Shown here one piece after another: positions 24,101 to 36,206 of a stretch of 64,000 bases of DNA. The stretch comes from Podaxis mareebaensis (lineage: Eukaryota > Basidiomycota > Agaricomycetes > Agaricales > Agaricaceae). The notes beneath the pieces are model-generated. The model was not told where the DNA came from, made no database searches, and saw nothing but the letters and a program-made list of their open reading frames with translations. How positions within the stretch are numbered: the first letter of the stretch is position 1; each line of letters opens with the position of its first letter. The DNA lies in NCBI GenBank assembly GCA_018524725.1, contig JAEUWP010000231.1:105146-169145 (forward strand), written 5' to 3'. The translations under genes and the position numbers were made by a program.

Positions 24101-24662
24101 GAGGAGACGGGTGCTGTTGTGTGGTAGGGGAATGAGGGGGAGGAGGGGACTGCTGCTGGCCGGCTTGCGATGACTGTTGTAACTGTGTCGTCGCAGGGTT
24201 GGATGAGCTGGTAGCACCGTTGAGGGTCGAGTAGGTGGAAAGGGGAATGGGGGACCATGTCGAGTTGCCATATGCGAGCGTTGGATACGACGGGAGGAAA
24301 TACTGGTTGTGGGATTGGGTAAGCTGGGAATAGAACGTTTGGGGGGAGGCGAGCAGAGCAGGTGCGGCGGCTGTTGCAAGGGGATATGTCATCAGTTTTG
24401 CGGCTCTCGACCGGCAAGCACACGAGGAGTGCTGCACAAAGGCGGGCTCACCTCCCAAATCTCCGAGGGTCGTGAAATCGCTAATATCCATGTTGTTTGT
24501 GGCTGAAGAGGAGCCGACACCAACAGACCCTGTTTGGGACATGGTAGGCGGGCGCTCTTTTGACCAATCATCGAGGGATGACGATGTCTGCCTCTGTTGT
24601 TCATGCTGAGAGGACTCTGGAAGCATAGAGGACTGGGGAACCCAGTGGAAAATAGGATCCAT
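21140..24662 (-). CDS. ppn1: PNUTS/Ppn1-like PP1 regulatory subunit
   Basis: Nuclear targeting subunit of protein phosphatase 1, linked to RNA polymerase II termination and the cleavage-polyadenylation machinery. From MDPIFHWVPQ at 24662 the protein runs through a long Gln/Ser/Pro-rich region, then a TFIIS N-terminal (LW)-like helical domain (about 23500-22820, including RMNNIQDADPAIRLEILTKI-like helices and LPLTVETLKASKLGKLV), then a PP1-docking RVxF motif KSVTWAPD (near 22270), an RGG/RG box (near 21340-21400) and a C-terminal CCCH zinc finger. The finger, KPCSFFAAGKCRFGDQCDFAH, is completed across the last intron and has C-x8-C-x5-C-x3-H spacing. This is the full order seen in vertebrate PPP1R10. 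An in-frame codon at 24704 could lengthen the N-terminus, but the 24662 ATG is preferred. It is divergent from the HMG gene. Confidence 0.88.
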
Positions 24663-24987
24663 CGCGACTCTGTTTTTATCGAGGCTCAGGCGAAATGTAG
24701 GCAACTAATACGGCTCAAAGGCGTTTGTACCGCAATTCAGCAGCAGATACGGAAACCAACCGCTATAGGGGAGTCGCAGAGAGCGACACAGGGGGTGAGC
24801 TCACAGGTATGGTGGTGTGCGTGGTCTACAATGTCAATGGGAGGAGTGTTGGCAGCGCGGGCATATGCCTGAATTTTCCACGCCCGCTTCAGACTCCGCT
24901 TTCCCACGCTCTGTGAGACAGACTCTCTTGTCAGAAAATCACATAAACACTCAACAAAAAGCGCCTTGCTTCAGTTTGTTGACTACT
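24663..24987. promoter_or_regulatory. Shared divergent promoter PNUTS / HMG-box gene
   Basis: 325 bp separates the two outward-facing start codons. No TATA box is seen. Nothing else is recognised in it. Confidence 0.5.
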
Positions 24988-25992
24988 ATGGCTGATCAGC
25001 TGGCTCAGCAGCGCGAGTTGGTATGTACCACTACCCCCCGTCGTCATTTGTCCTCACATCCCTCTAGTACATACACAGCCTCCTTTCTCTCACCGAGAAC
25101 CTGCGCAAATGCGCTGAGGTGGGTGAGAATTTTGCAAAGTTGCTCAGCAACGCCTCGGACGACGAAATGCGCACCCTGATAAATTCGGTTCGTTCCTATC
25201 CACACTGACTGTGTTGAATTTTCTCACGGCCCCTCAGAACAAACGCAAGGCCAGCGGCGCGCTGGAGGACGACGAAGCTCCCAAGAAGCGCAAGCGGAAT
25301 ACCAAACCAAAGGATCCAAATGCGCCTAAACGCCCCGCGTCGTCCTATATCCTCTTCCAGAATGAGATCCGTAAGGAACTCAAGGAGAAGCATCCCAACC
25401 TCAACAACGCCGAGTTGTTGAACATGATCTCGGACCTCTGGAAGAAGATGAGTGAGGAGGAAAAGGCCGTGAGTCTTACGTTCCTCGTCGCGTATTCACG
25501 TGTCCCGACGCGTCTTTCGTAGCAATATCACAAGGCTGTCGAAAGTGCCAAGGAGCGGTACTCACAGGACAAGAAGGCCTATGACAACCGCACGCCAGAG
25601 GAAGTTGCTGCAGCTAATGCAGCTGCGGCTGAAGCTGCCGCGGTCAGTCTACTTATCCTTGCACGTGTTCCCCCGCATTCATTAATTTTAACCAAAACCA
25701 GGCCAAAAAGAGTAGATCAAGGAAGAAGAAGGCTGCTGATGTCGCTCCTGCCGAAGTCCCTGCGCGTCCGCCGCCTGCTGCCGCCGAAGTATCCCAGAGC
25801 GCGTCTTCATCAGATGATGAGTCCGATGCCGAAGAATCAGACGACGAGGAGGTACATGAGGAAAAGGAGAGCCAGGCTGACAGTGACTCTAGTGAGGAGG
25901 AGGAGGAGGAGGAGCCAGAGGAGAAACCAGCGAAAAAGGCCAAGAAAGCAGCTGTCACGCAGACACACAAAACGAAGAAAGGCACAAAGTAG
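24988..25992 (+). CDS. HMG-box chromatin protein with acidic tail
   Basis: DNA-bending chromatin protein. Five exons (24988-25020, 25068-25187, 25238-25468, 25523-25642, 25702-25992) give 264 residues. An N-terminal helical stretch (LTENLRKCAEVGENFAKLL) is followed by a basic KKRKR patch, then one HMG box starting DPNAPKRPASSYILFQNEIR and including ELLNMISDLWKKMSEEEK, an Ala-rich linker, a Lys/Arg patch (KKSRSRKKK), a long Asp/Glu/Ser acidic region and a basic end. Proteins of this layout include fungal Nhp6/Hmo1-like factors; the box is HMGB-type, not a sequence-specific MATA-HMG type. The frame closes exactly with GT-AG introns. The precise orthologue is not decided. Confidence 0.92.
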
Positions 25993-26799
25993 CGTTTTCA
26001 CGACGTCTTTCTCCCTATTTATCTTCGTCTCTGGGACTCTGAATTGATTGCAAGTCTAGTACGGAGCTGATTTTCGCTTGCCAGTGTTCCTCGTTTGTTT
26101 TTATATTTTATCTAACCACGTAATTGGTTTTCACCCTGATCCCCTTCGTGTTTCTAGGCTAGTCGTGGCTGTTGTATTTCTCGTTGGTGTCGTGATATAC
26201 TCCTCGACACCCGTAATTGTAATGACTGTCAGGATGCCCTAGGATGTCATAGCCCATATCCACTTTTCGAGGTGTTCCGACTTCAGGCATCGCTGGTCAA
26301 TACCAGAGGCCTGAGCCACTAGGATTATCTCTGTTTGGCTATTCTTATGGCACTACTTTTCCCGATGATTCGGTGATCGCTGAGGCTTAAGGCGTTGATG
26401 CATGATGATCTGCACGCTGAAAAAGATGGCAACGATCTATCACAAGGGAAGGTTATAATTTCAGATTTCAGGCTTCTGCGCCGAAAGCTCAAGGTGTATT
26501 CCGTCCGCCTCCGTAGGATATTATAAATTCGACGAGGTTTGTCCTCCAACTCTTTTCAAAGCAACCAAAGAGTTGATAAGCATGATATCGCGCTCATACA
26601 AGGCTATGCTATGACTACGAGCAGACCTGACTTTACACTGCCCACGGCCCTTTTGTTGACTATTTCTGGGTGCTTCGGAGCAGATACCCAATCAAGCACC
26701 AACAGTGGACTACAAGCCCGGCCGCTGTGTAATGCTGTACACGAGCTGATAAAAGCCTTTGTACTGACCAACAGCTTCATCCTTTCTCAGTCACTACCA
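25993..26799. other. Spacer with probable promoter of the WW gene
   Basis: About 0.8 kb between two same-strand genes. It should hold the HMG 3' end and the WW gene promoter. TATA-like TTATAAATTC at 26521 and GATAAAAG near 26747 lie upstream of the ATG at 26800; the second is closer to the usual distance. No other feature seen. Confidence 0.45.
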
Positions 26800-27963
26800 A
26801 TGTCAACTCCAACACCAGCTTATGGCGCTCCGCCTCCCTCGAATCCTGATACCCGACCTTTGCCTGACGGCTGGATCACCCAATTTGACAACAAGTATGT
26901 GCTACAGTCTGGATTTCATGATCTCTTCAACGAGCTGACCTCCGCTACAGCTACAGGACATGGTCAGTTCAAAAGCTCGGGTTACGGTCGACCAATACTT
27001 ATGACCAATCGGTAACGCAGGTATTATGTGAACACCAGAACCCAACCTCCAGTCATAACTTGGGAACATCCCCTTGGCCCTGCACCACCACCACCTCCCG
27101 CCTATGACTCCAAACCAAGTAATGATTTCGCCCCAGGAGGCACCCCTGGTTTCCCACAAGCAGACGTGCCAGCGTCCACACCTCAATCTCAATTTCCGCA
27201 ACCTCAGTCCACGCCAGGGCCATACGCACAACCGACGCCTCCAGCGCCAGGGCCGTATAACCAAACTCCTACACCCGGCGGACCAGCACTCTCTGGACAA
27301 CCTGGTCAATCAAGTGGAGCTCAAGATAAAGGGCTGTTATCGTCAGGCGCCGGACTCGCTGCGGCTGGCAAACGTACGTCGTCCCACCATTTCATAGATT
27401 TGGAGAATACCTAACTTGTTGGGTATAGTCGGCTCAAAACTATTTGGCGGGAAACATGGTGGTGGCAGCAGCAGTGGAGGTCATGGTAGTGGAGGAGGTT
27501 TAGGTGCTTTCCTCGGGGGTGGTGGCAACAGTAGTGGGGGCCACGGTAGTGGAGGAGGTTTAGGTGCCCTCCTCGGGGGTGGTGGACACCACGGCGGTTC
27601 TCCCCAACCTCCTCCCCAAGGCGGAGGCTACTACCCCCCTCAAGGATACGGCCCTCCTGGTGGTTACGGCGGGTACCCAGGATACGGCGCACCTACCCCT
27701 GGATCTCAGGTCTTATACGCACAAGCTGGAAAACAGCACAAGAAGAAGCATGGAGGTATGGGTGGTGCTGGAATGATGGCCGCAGGAGCAGGCGCAGGGT
27801 TGCTCGGCGGTCTATTGGTGGCTGACGCGGTAGACGATGCATTTGATGACAATTACGGTGAGTCTTTTACGTTCGACGTGGTGCATTCGATTGACTTAAT
27901 ACTGATGCGTTTGACCTGAAAGGCGGCTTTGATGATGACATGGGTGGTGGCTTCGATTTTTGA
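26800..27963 (+). CDS. WW-domain protein with Pro- and Gly-rich tail
   Basis: Four exons (26800-26894, 27021-27373, 27429-27857, 27923-27963) encode 305 residues. A WW domain near residues 21-50 has both signature tryptophans (W25 and W46) and the Tyr pair, in PLPDGWITQFDNKYYVNTRT and PPVITWEHPLG; the domain is completed across intron 1. WW domains bind proline-rich peptides. A Pro/Gln-rich stretch follows (about 50-150), then a Gly/Ser/His repeat region, a PPQGYGPPGGYGG-type stretch, a hydrophobic glycine-rich segment (MMAAGAGAGLLGGLLVADAV) and an acidic Gly/Asp/Phe end. Similar proteins occur widely in basidiomycetes without known function. The start was chosen as the ATG just before the Pro-rich N-terminus. 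Confidence 0.85.
27470..27589 (+). repeat. 60-bp in-frame tandem duplication
   Basis: Two adjacent 60-bp units in the WW gene (27470-27529 and 27530-27589) differ at only a few positions. They encode SGGHGSGGGLGAFLGGGGNS and SGGHGSGGGLGALLGGGGHH. The unit length is a multiple of three, so the frame is kept. Confidence 0.85.
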
Positions 27964-30946
27964 ACGTTCGTAAAACCTGAACTATCACAGGTTTAATATG
28001 TGTCTATGATGTCTCACTTCGCTTTCTTCTGTCTCCTACGTACTTTGTACTTGTATCTCTGCAAGCGAAGCACTTTTGTTGACCCACCCCTTAAGGACGT
28101 AATTGAGCGCTGTCTAGTGTTTACTTGCAACCCTGATCCTGTTTTCAATTCATTTGATCGGGTATTCCGAGTTCATTATGGCATTGAGGTACAGGGGGCA
28201 ATTCAGGTTCGACTCCTGCACGCCACCCGCCAACCCTCGAGGCTCGAGGCTCGGTCAGGTCCAAACAGGTGGTGGCAGTGTGGGGGCACTTACGAAATTA
28301 ACACAGAGTGTTGCCAAGTGACATGGAAGCCATTCAGTCACATATGGTAAAGCGAGGCCCTCGTACGTGCAGCACCGTACACAGCCCATTTACCGTGTAT
28401 GGCTGAAGCGCTGAAGGTTGACCCCACGGAGTTGACAAGCAACGACAAAGTTGCAACGTTGGCCAGCAGGTCGCCTGGGCGGAAGCGACAGAATGATTGA
28501 TTTAAATATTGACCACGAGGTTACGACAATCCCTGGAAGCGCTCTACCCTACCGTCTGAGGCACGTTTTGGTCCTTAGAACTAACGGTATGGCCCCTGGA
28601 ATGTAGTAACATATCTTCTGCAACGTACTCAGCTGTTACACGGGATCAAGTAGCTCCAAGGACCATCGCGACCATCCTGAAAATAATCTATACCATAACG
28701 CCTCTGAATCGAATCAACAGCGGTAATGACGCATGGGTAATGGATAGGTTTTCTTGATAGATTATGGGGTTGAAACATATACGGCACGTCACCTGTCTAA
28801 TTGGCACATTTTACCCGCACGATAAGCAAGTGATAGATGCAGCTTTTAGAGGCCAGGAAAATGTCAATCGGATAATTCATATGTAGAACATTTGTGTATC
28901 AGAATCCGCGACGTAGAGGGTTAGTTGTTCGGTTGATTGTGTATGTGTTGTTCCCATAAACGCCACCGAAGATAATCGGTTTTCACGACGGTGAATGATA
29001 ATTGGCTCGAACTGGCGAACGCGGACCCGAAAGTCATGACTGACATGAACCAGCTTATCACAACGACGAGGCGTTGTTTCTCACTGGAATGTTGGCTTTG
29101 CTTCAACTCTTTCCGATTGAGGAATTTCACTCAGTAGAACCTGGCTCTCGCCTCAGGCCTCAGGATGGATGCAGCGTTTCCTTTCTAGCCTTTCCGTCAC
29201 AGACCTATGCTCCGATTTCAGCTGCATAATTCCTAGTGACAGGCCACAAGTAATTGTTATTGGCTGTGCGTTCTCTCGGTCGACTCTGGGACTTACTCCG
29301 TTCCCCGTGTGACGGGGAGACGTGGGAGGAGAGAGTTGGACTGTGCAAGTTCACCACATGAACATGGAACACACTCCCTCCATCTCTCTTACTCGTACCC
29401 GCTGTAATCTGCCGCCGGCATGAAGTATTGTATTGCGCCGAGACCCCTGGAAAGGTGGCTGTTTCATTTTCAGCGTAATGGGCCGCGTAGGAGCGACGGG
29501 AACATCAAATTGGATTCGATTGAGACCACAGAGATTTATGTACAATCCGGAATGACTTCTTGTCATACAAATCTCCCGATCTCCCTTGCCAATGTTATTT
29601 TCACACAGGGCATTCCCAGACGCCCCATAAGCCCGCCCCATCCATCCACCGAGCCCAGACACACTTTACCGTCTCTCCGAAATATCGCTCTCGCGACCAG
29701 CGGATCTTTTCTGCTACTCTCGGACATAGGAAGAAGCAAATGGCTGCTATACGGAAGTGGAGGCAGGGCTCAATCCGAGATCCTTTTTCATTCGCAATGG
29801 AAATGCCCTCCAAGTGGCGGGTATGACGAGTACGTATGCAGTGGTTGCGGAGACCTATGATATCGGAGAGCATAAATGCACCCAATGAACGAGAGGGATC
29901 CGGTGAATCTAGGGCCGTGGTTGGCAATGATAGTGCGCAGAGGCCAGATCGTGCTGGCAATGAGGTGAACTCCTTCCCTTTCTGAGTGTGACTCCCTGCT
30001 CGCGAGGAGCAGGCGCCGCAGGTCCCGACGATACTGCTGCCAACTCAAGATAAGCATATCATACAGTGTCTCCCCGACCTGCTTTAAGCCCAGAAACCAA
30101 CGAGGGAGGCGCTCATGTTTGTCGGTGCAGCTAAGGATCAAGATCCCGAGCAGACGGAAATGAAGAGTGGGACCTCCGATCCGCGCATGCTCCCCCGAAT
30201 TCCTCGTGCCCTAGTCCGGCGCTTGGTAACACCTTTCGTAAGACCGACGATGTAGAATTTTGTGGTTGATAAGCAGGACCGTGGAGCTATTGTTCTGAAG
30301 GATGTAGGTTGTCACCTAGGGATATGTTAATTCCCCCAACCGCTTGACCTGCCCATTGGGTGTAGAATGCGGGTATCACTGTCTTTTCGTGGTATGCAAT
30401 CATCTCCTGGTGTCTCGGACACATGTTAGGCACACTTGATCGTCCTGTCTTCCCTGACCCAAGTCGGAGTCCACTCAGCACGACGCTTGGTCATGTCTTG
30501 TATAGATTCGCACGAGGTTTGTGCCGCCTATCAGTGTTCATGATACATTGTCGATGTGGTGTTGTGCTTTGTCAGACAGAGCAAAGAAAGCACAGAAATA
30601 GGCTCGAAAGCTCGGAGTCGTGCCATGGGTGTGTTCGCGTGCTCCCGCAGCTTTCAAAGCGTACCACAGCGACCATGAATAGCTGACCGTGATGCATGAC
30701 ATCCTTATTAAGGCGAACATGCCGGGAGTCTGGAATCTGCTCAGTTAACAAATGGCTTTCGACTCCTGCTCAGTCGTTCCACGATTCTTTCGTAATTGGC
30801 TGTATCCACGTTCACTTCGCGCATGATTGTCAGTCAGATTCAAGGTGGATATCCAACTATAAAGGCATTGCAAGGGGGAGGAGCGGAAGAGATCATTATA
30901 CGGTAGTGGCCTTTTAACAACCTTCCTGGAATTTACTGCGAATTTG
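27964..30946. other. 3-kb region without a supported gene
   Basis: Open frames are short (under 150 codons), overlap on both strands and match nothing I recognise. CpG density is normal. A stretch near 28205-28225 resembles a tRNA T-arm but lacks the rest of a tRNA. The last 100 bp is the promoter of the lipase gene. Confidence 0.5.
30858..30865 (+). promoter_or_regulatory. TATA box of the class 3 lipase gene
   Basis: TATAAAGG sits 82-89 bp upstream of the ATG at 30947. The spacing is the same as at the CFA-like gene. Confidence 0.6.
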
Positions 30947-33615
30947 ATGGCCAACTGGGACACCTACTCGCACCAGGGAGTTAACGTCGCATCGACCGCC
31001 ACTTCAGTGGGCCTTTCGGCAGCGAAAAGAGGCACTCGTTTCGGTGTATGCGTCTTCTCATTCTGTCCAACCCGATCTCACCTTTTATTTCTAGTTTCGG
31101 ATCGCTCGCGGTGTTACCGGTGCTGCCCTAGGCCTCACATCCACCGCCGTCGACCATGCCTTCTTCAAGGGCGAAAAGGTCGTCCGCCCTGTTGCTGGTC
31201 CAACAGTAAAATCGGTCCTCAATATGGCGGAGCAACTCGCGCTTGGCTCTCTCCAACTGTCCAAACAAATCACCTCCACATCTTTCACCGCTGCGCGCAA
31301 CTCAATCAATGTACTCTCTTCCATATTTCCTGGAAGCAACGAAGCTAGTTTCTCTCTGGCCTCCATCATCACGCTGGTCAAGGGAGAATGGGGAGATCGG
31401 GATGGCACCTCATCCAGCAAGAACTATAGTTTGGCACAAATTGCTAAATCGATCGTAGCCTGGGTAGCATTGCAAGGTGTTACTCAGGAATGGCAGGAAA
31501 AGCGTTGGTTCCAGTATCTTAGAGAGCTCGATGTTGCGGACAAGGACACAAGCGATCCTGAGCCGCCAGTCACACGACCACAAGGGTAAGCTTGTCCTTT
31601 GCACTTCATACATATTCCCACTCAACAACCTTTAGAAACTCGCACGTTCGCGTTACCTCTGATGTTATCTTTCCCGGTGAAGGTGGTCCTCAAATAATTG
31701 CTGCAAATATTGGCGAGGCCCCATCTGACGACGCTCCTGCAACCGACTCGAGAAACTCAAATTTCCTATCTCCACCCCAGACCCAGTATTCGCCGTACTC
31801 ATCGATTGCAACATCTTCATCTCACCCATACCCGCACTCTCCTCAATCGCCACATTCGCTTCCAGATTCTGACCCATCGGAACCCTCGCAACTTTCACAT
31901 GATGAACTCAAGTCCACGCTCCGTCGTTTGTCGAAGATGGTCTTAGCAGGCTATGGTGGAGCTTCTCTTCTATTCTTTGGTATCAGACACGGGAAGACTG
32001 CAAATAAAGGAGAAACAAGAGAGAAGAAAGACGAGGAAGCCAATCTTGAGGTTGCAGTCGACGCTGCAGAGTGCGAAGCTGTAGGAGATGGCCCAGACAC
32101 AATCCCTCCCCCGCCCCAACAGAAATATTCGTGGTGGGATCAACTAATGGGGAAATATGACCAGGAGATTTTTGAACAGTCCGCGTTAAGTGATGATGAA
32201 GAGCTGAAGAAAGGAAAGAAGAAGGAAAAAGGAGCGGAGAAGGAGAAGAAAGAAAAAGTGAAATCGACCGCGGTTATTGGGAATCAGTTCTTGATGCCTC
32301 GATTTTGGGTTCTCACTGACTATAACCGACAACAAGTTGTACTCGTCATCAGAGGTGAGACTCAGGCTCGATCGAGATCTTCTTGGATGTTCATGAATGA
32401 TAGGCACGGTGTCCCTCAACGAAATCGTTGTCGACTTAATGGCTCAGCCTAAATCCTTCTACCCCTCACAGACCCAGGACGACGTTGACGAAGAACAACT
32501 TGATGCTCCAGTAAAACAAGAAAAACGGTTCTTTGCCAAGTGCTTCTCGCGCACGAAATCCAAGGAGCACAAACAGAACAGGCCGCCTTCTCCATACTTT
32601 GTGCATTCTGGTATGTTGCGCATGGCAAAATCTATGGGGAATGTGGGCAAGCCTGTGCATGTGGCCGTTTGTGAAGCGTTGCGCCAGAATCCGGGTTTCG
32701 GTAAGACATTTTTAGTATGTAAGAACGGTCGTGTATCTCAACGAGTTCATAGAGTTGATACTTTGTGGACACAGTCTCGGGGCAGGTGTTGCGGCTCTTC
32801 TGGGCATGGTACGCGTGATTGTTCCCCCCTTGTATACCTACTGAACCTCGTTCCTTATAGATGTGGGCGGACGTGACGACGTGCCTAACCGTTCCCTCGA
32901 GCGGCTTACCAGTAGGACGAAGGGTCTCTGTATACTGTTTTGCACCCCCGTACGTCCTGGACGCCTCTCTCATAGCATACGTATCATTCACGACTATCTT
33001 TTAGTGCTCTCGCCGATCCCCAATTGGCCAGACTGGCAGAAAAAATGATCGTGTCCGTTGTCAACTCAAACGACGTCGTTGCACGGCTCTCGCTCGGCAC
33101 CATCCGGGACCTGCGAAACGCAGCCAAGAGCCTATGTGAAGCTGAGGAGGGCAAAAGCCAGTACGGGGCGAAAGGCAACGGTTATGGGTATTCGGCCGTT
33201 ACGAAGCGCGCAAAGCAGTTCAAGGAGAGCAAGAGGGGTGGGAGTAAAGAGGATATGGATTGGCTGATTGCGGAGAGGCAGACGCTGGAGGCTAATATGC
33301 ATGGGCCGGATATGTTTCCACCTGGGCGCATTCTTTGGGCCATGAGAGACAGCGATTTACACCCCTCGCACCGGAGCCAGAACCCGGACGATACGCAGGC
33401 GCAAGGGAGTGCTAAGAAGGGCAAGGGGAAGGATAAGTTGAGGCTGTTTGAAGTGTTGGACGTTGAAAATGTGTTTGATCAGATTGTGTTTGCAAAGAAC
33501 ATGCTTAGGTGCGTTGGATTCCTTTTCTCCCTGTGGTCCAATGGTACTAACTCGCTATCACTGCAGCGCACATCAGCCGCACCAATATGATAAAGTTCTC
33601 CACGACTTGCTTTAA
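30947..33615 (+). CDS. Class 3 lipase, sn-1-specific diacylglycerol lipase-like
   Basis: Alpha/beta-hydrolase that should release fatty acid from diacylglycerol or related lipids at a membrane. It starts MANWDTYSHQGVNVASTATS and has at least eight exons. A hydrophobic Gly/Ala-rich N-terminal part is followed by a low-complexity Ser/Pro/His region (near 31760-31900), then a lipase core: WVLTDYNRQQVVLVIRGTVS, HSGMLRMAKSMG, and the nucleophile elbow LILCGHSLGAGVAALLGM. The serine of GHSLG is restored only after removing the intron at about 32701-32752. CFAPPALADPQLA and VVNSNDVVARLSLG follow, as in DAG lipases. A charged Lys/Glu-rich insert lies before the core. The end NMLSAHQPHQYDKVLHDLL comes from a short last exon. 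It has a TATA box, and it converges on the permease gene. Substrate is inferred from family only. Confidence 0.88.
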
Positions 33616-33875
33616 ATTATACCCAGTGATACATACCCTTGGACACTCACGTCTCTAATCTGAAGCCACGACTCTTACGATCGACCGTCTTCTGATTTGG
33701 CTTGTTTGGATACTTGTTTTCGTCGCTATCTATAATGTATATTAGAACCGTTTTTCATACAATTCACTAGGATCGTGTATTATGTTCGGGTCCAAATGGG
33801 AAGGATTTCCGTGGATTATTGTCCTTGCAAGTCAACATAACTAATATTTATCTTTTTTACTGTTTTTTTTCCCTA

Positions 33876-36206
33876 TCACTTTTCATGTACTTCAACAGCG
33901 TCCGGATATTTTTCGTCGGCACCAGTCTCCGAAGGTGTCAACGACCCGGATGGTTCCCCCAGATCAATATTGGGCACCGGACCTTTGAACCAGTGTACAC
34001 CTCCATACTTGGGGAAATAATACCATACTATGGAGAGGACCATGACGCCACCAACGACGACAACGCTGTAGTTCATATCATCTGCACTTATGCCGGGACC
34101 TTCTGGGAAAAGGAAGACAATTCCCAGGAACAGCATAAACAGTACAGATACAATTGCTACTGGGAGGCTCTGATAGAGCCGCACCCGCGTTTAGCAAACT
34201 GCGACATCTGCGGTGAGGGAGAAACACGCACGAAAGCTCCAAGACTAAATGGTCCTGGCTGGAAATTATTTTCGCCTGTGAACCGAACGGTAATAGGGAT
34301 CGCGTAGGCGATGTAGATGGCCGTAACAGACATAGAGAAAACAGCATTAATAGCTTGCTCGCCTGCGAAGACAAGGAGACCGAGGATGAGTGAGAGGAGG
34401 GCATCAAACCAAACGACGTTTGCGGGTGTTTTGGTGTATGGGTTCATCCTGTATAACCATTTTGAGAAAGGGAGGGCTATGAGAGGATGGGTGCAAGCGA
34501 AAAATGGCAGTTAGTCTCGGGTGGGGTACGGGTAAAGTGAAGAGGACAAACCCCCGTCACGGCTGAAGGCGAATGTTTGCCTACTTGCTGCTAGAAGCTT
34601 TGAGAAAGTGAGTTAGGGTGGTGGTGAGGCATGAGGAATATTACCATGCTCGAACCCATCATGTATCTGTGAGGAGATTGGTCGAGTTTCTTTCGCAGGG
34701 GAAGGAGATACACACTGAATAAGGACGACCAGCACCCAGATGCCCAACGTTGCGTTCTGTCCGAAGCTATTGACAAAAATCTGTGCCATTGGTTGCTCGC
34801 TATCAGCCAGAGCTTGGAGGTCGGCCCCCATGCAGAACGCAAGGGCCATGTTGATGGCTTTTCAACGAGTTGGTGTTCATCTCCATGGAAGGATAAAGAT
34901 AAAGACGTACCCCAACCCAAAATTCCTCCCATGCTGATGGCACCGACGATAGCCCATGGAACCGCCGTCGACGCGTTGGATGCCTCTTCGCTGATGTGGA
35001 CGCTCGAGTCGAATGAACCTTAGACTGGGGTAAGTATGAGGGCAAGATGTGTTGATAAAAGAGAACCTACAGATGGTCCATAGTGGGGCGAGAAAGCTGT
35101 AGATAAATGCGAAACCATTAGGCCAACCACTCACTGAAGAATTGACGGTAAGCTCGCGAATTTATGAGGGAAGCCAGTTCTTACGGTTAGTGAAGTCCCA
35201 CAGAGCAAATTTGGTGCTATTTCTAAACTCCTTTGGGGTCGCAGCAGGAAGGGCGATAATCAGGGCAATACAGAACCTGCGAGGACCTTAGAAGGTAACA
35301 GAATCCAATCAATGGTGAAAGTCCTTACAAAACATTCAAGACAATATACACGGTTTGTAGACGAGCCAAGACTCGTGTTCCTAGGCAGCATACAAACGCA
35401 TGGCTGATAATAATCGCGGCATATATTCCACTATAAGGGGATAGTGAGCCAAGTCTGGTGGTGAAGAGACAGAAATACACTGACAATAGCTGGGCGTTCG
35501 TGGCTTCGAAATCGCCGTTGGTGCCAATAGTGACAGCGGCTGTGACTTGTACGGCTGCTCCCCAATCAATGGAGGCTAGGGCAGCGACGGATCCGATCGT
35601 GTTGGCGTCTTGGGGGACACTTAGCTACTAAATGCCCGAGGTTTGGTTATTTAAAAACTCACATCCGACAATCCAGCAAAGCAAATTCTTCCACTTCTTT
35701 GGTGCTAGAGAATATGTCCAGAAGTACAACTGAGAAACAGGCGGAAATAAGCAGCTGAGTGCATAGATAAGATAAGGGTGCCTACGCCACCAGAAGTAGG
35801 AGCTGCGGACGCAAGTTCCGCCATTGATAAGCCAACAAACAGAATGAAGATACTGGCAACTAGCCACTATAGCCATAAGGCTGTTAGTGATGTCCTTGGG
35901 GGAAAAGGAGAGACACCGGGACTCTCACGTACTCCCCAAACCATAGCAGGGCCTCCTCCATTGGGAATTGCATAGAATAAGACAGACGAGATAGACGGTG
36001 CGAGTCCAATGATCGAGAATGCAATTCCGAAAACCTGTTTAGGGAGCAAAGAGATAAGAGACTGGGCTCCAGTTTGACGACCAACACACTTCTATTGGTG
36101 CAAACTCCCTCTTAAACTCTTGTTTATACCCAAGTGCTGCTAGCAAAGCTTCATCTGCTTGACGAATAGCGTCCTGGGGCGAGAGCGACTGGTCCTTTAT
36201 GCTCAT
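33876..36206 (-). CDS. Amino-acid / GABA permease (APC superfamily)
   Basis: Plasma-membrane transporter with about 12 membrane helices; fungal relatives carry GABA, choline or amino acids. It starts MSIKDQSLSPQDAIRQADEA, then FGIAFSIIGLAPSISSVLFY (helix 1) and AIPNGGGPAMVWG, the glycine-rich TM1 region typical of this group. Later pieces include TSGGLYFWTYSLAPKKW, RTFAFSRDGALPFSKW, NPYTKTPANVVWFDALLSL and GEQAINAVFSMSVTAIYIAYA. The C-terminal tail is hydrophilic and ends DAVEVHEK. There are about ten short introns. It converges on the lipase gene. Substrate cannot be read from sequence; GABA/amino acid is the most likely class. GATA-type motifs such as GATAAG occur upstream (near 36477), compatible with nitrogen control, but this is weak. 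Confidence 0.88.

Noticed and set aside
28150..28230. GGTTCGACTCC resembles a tRNA B box/T-loop
   Set aside because: T-stem has a mismatch, and no matching acceptor 5' strand, D-arm or anticodon arm lies upstream.
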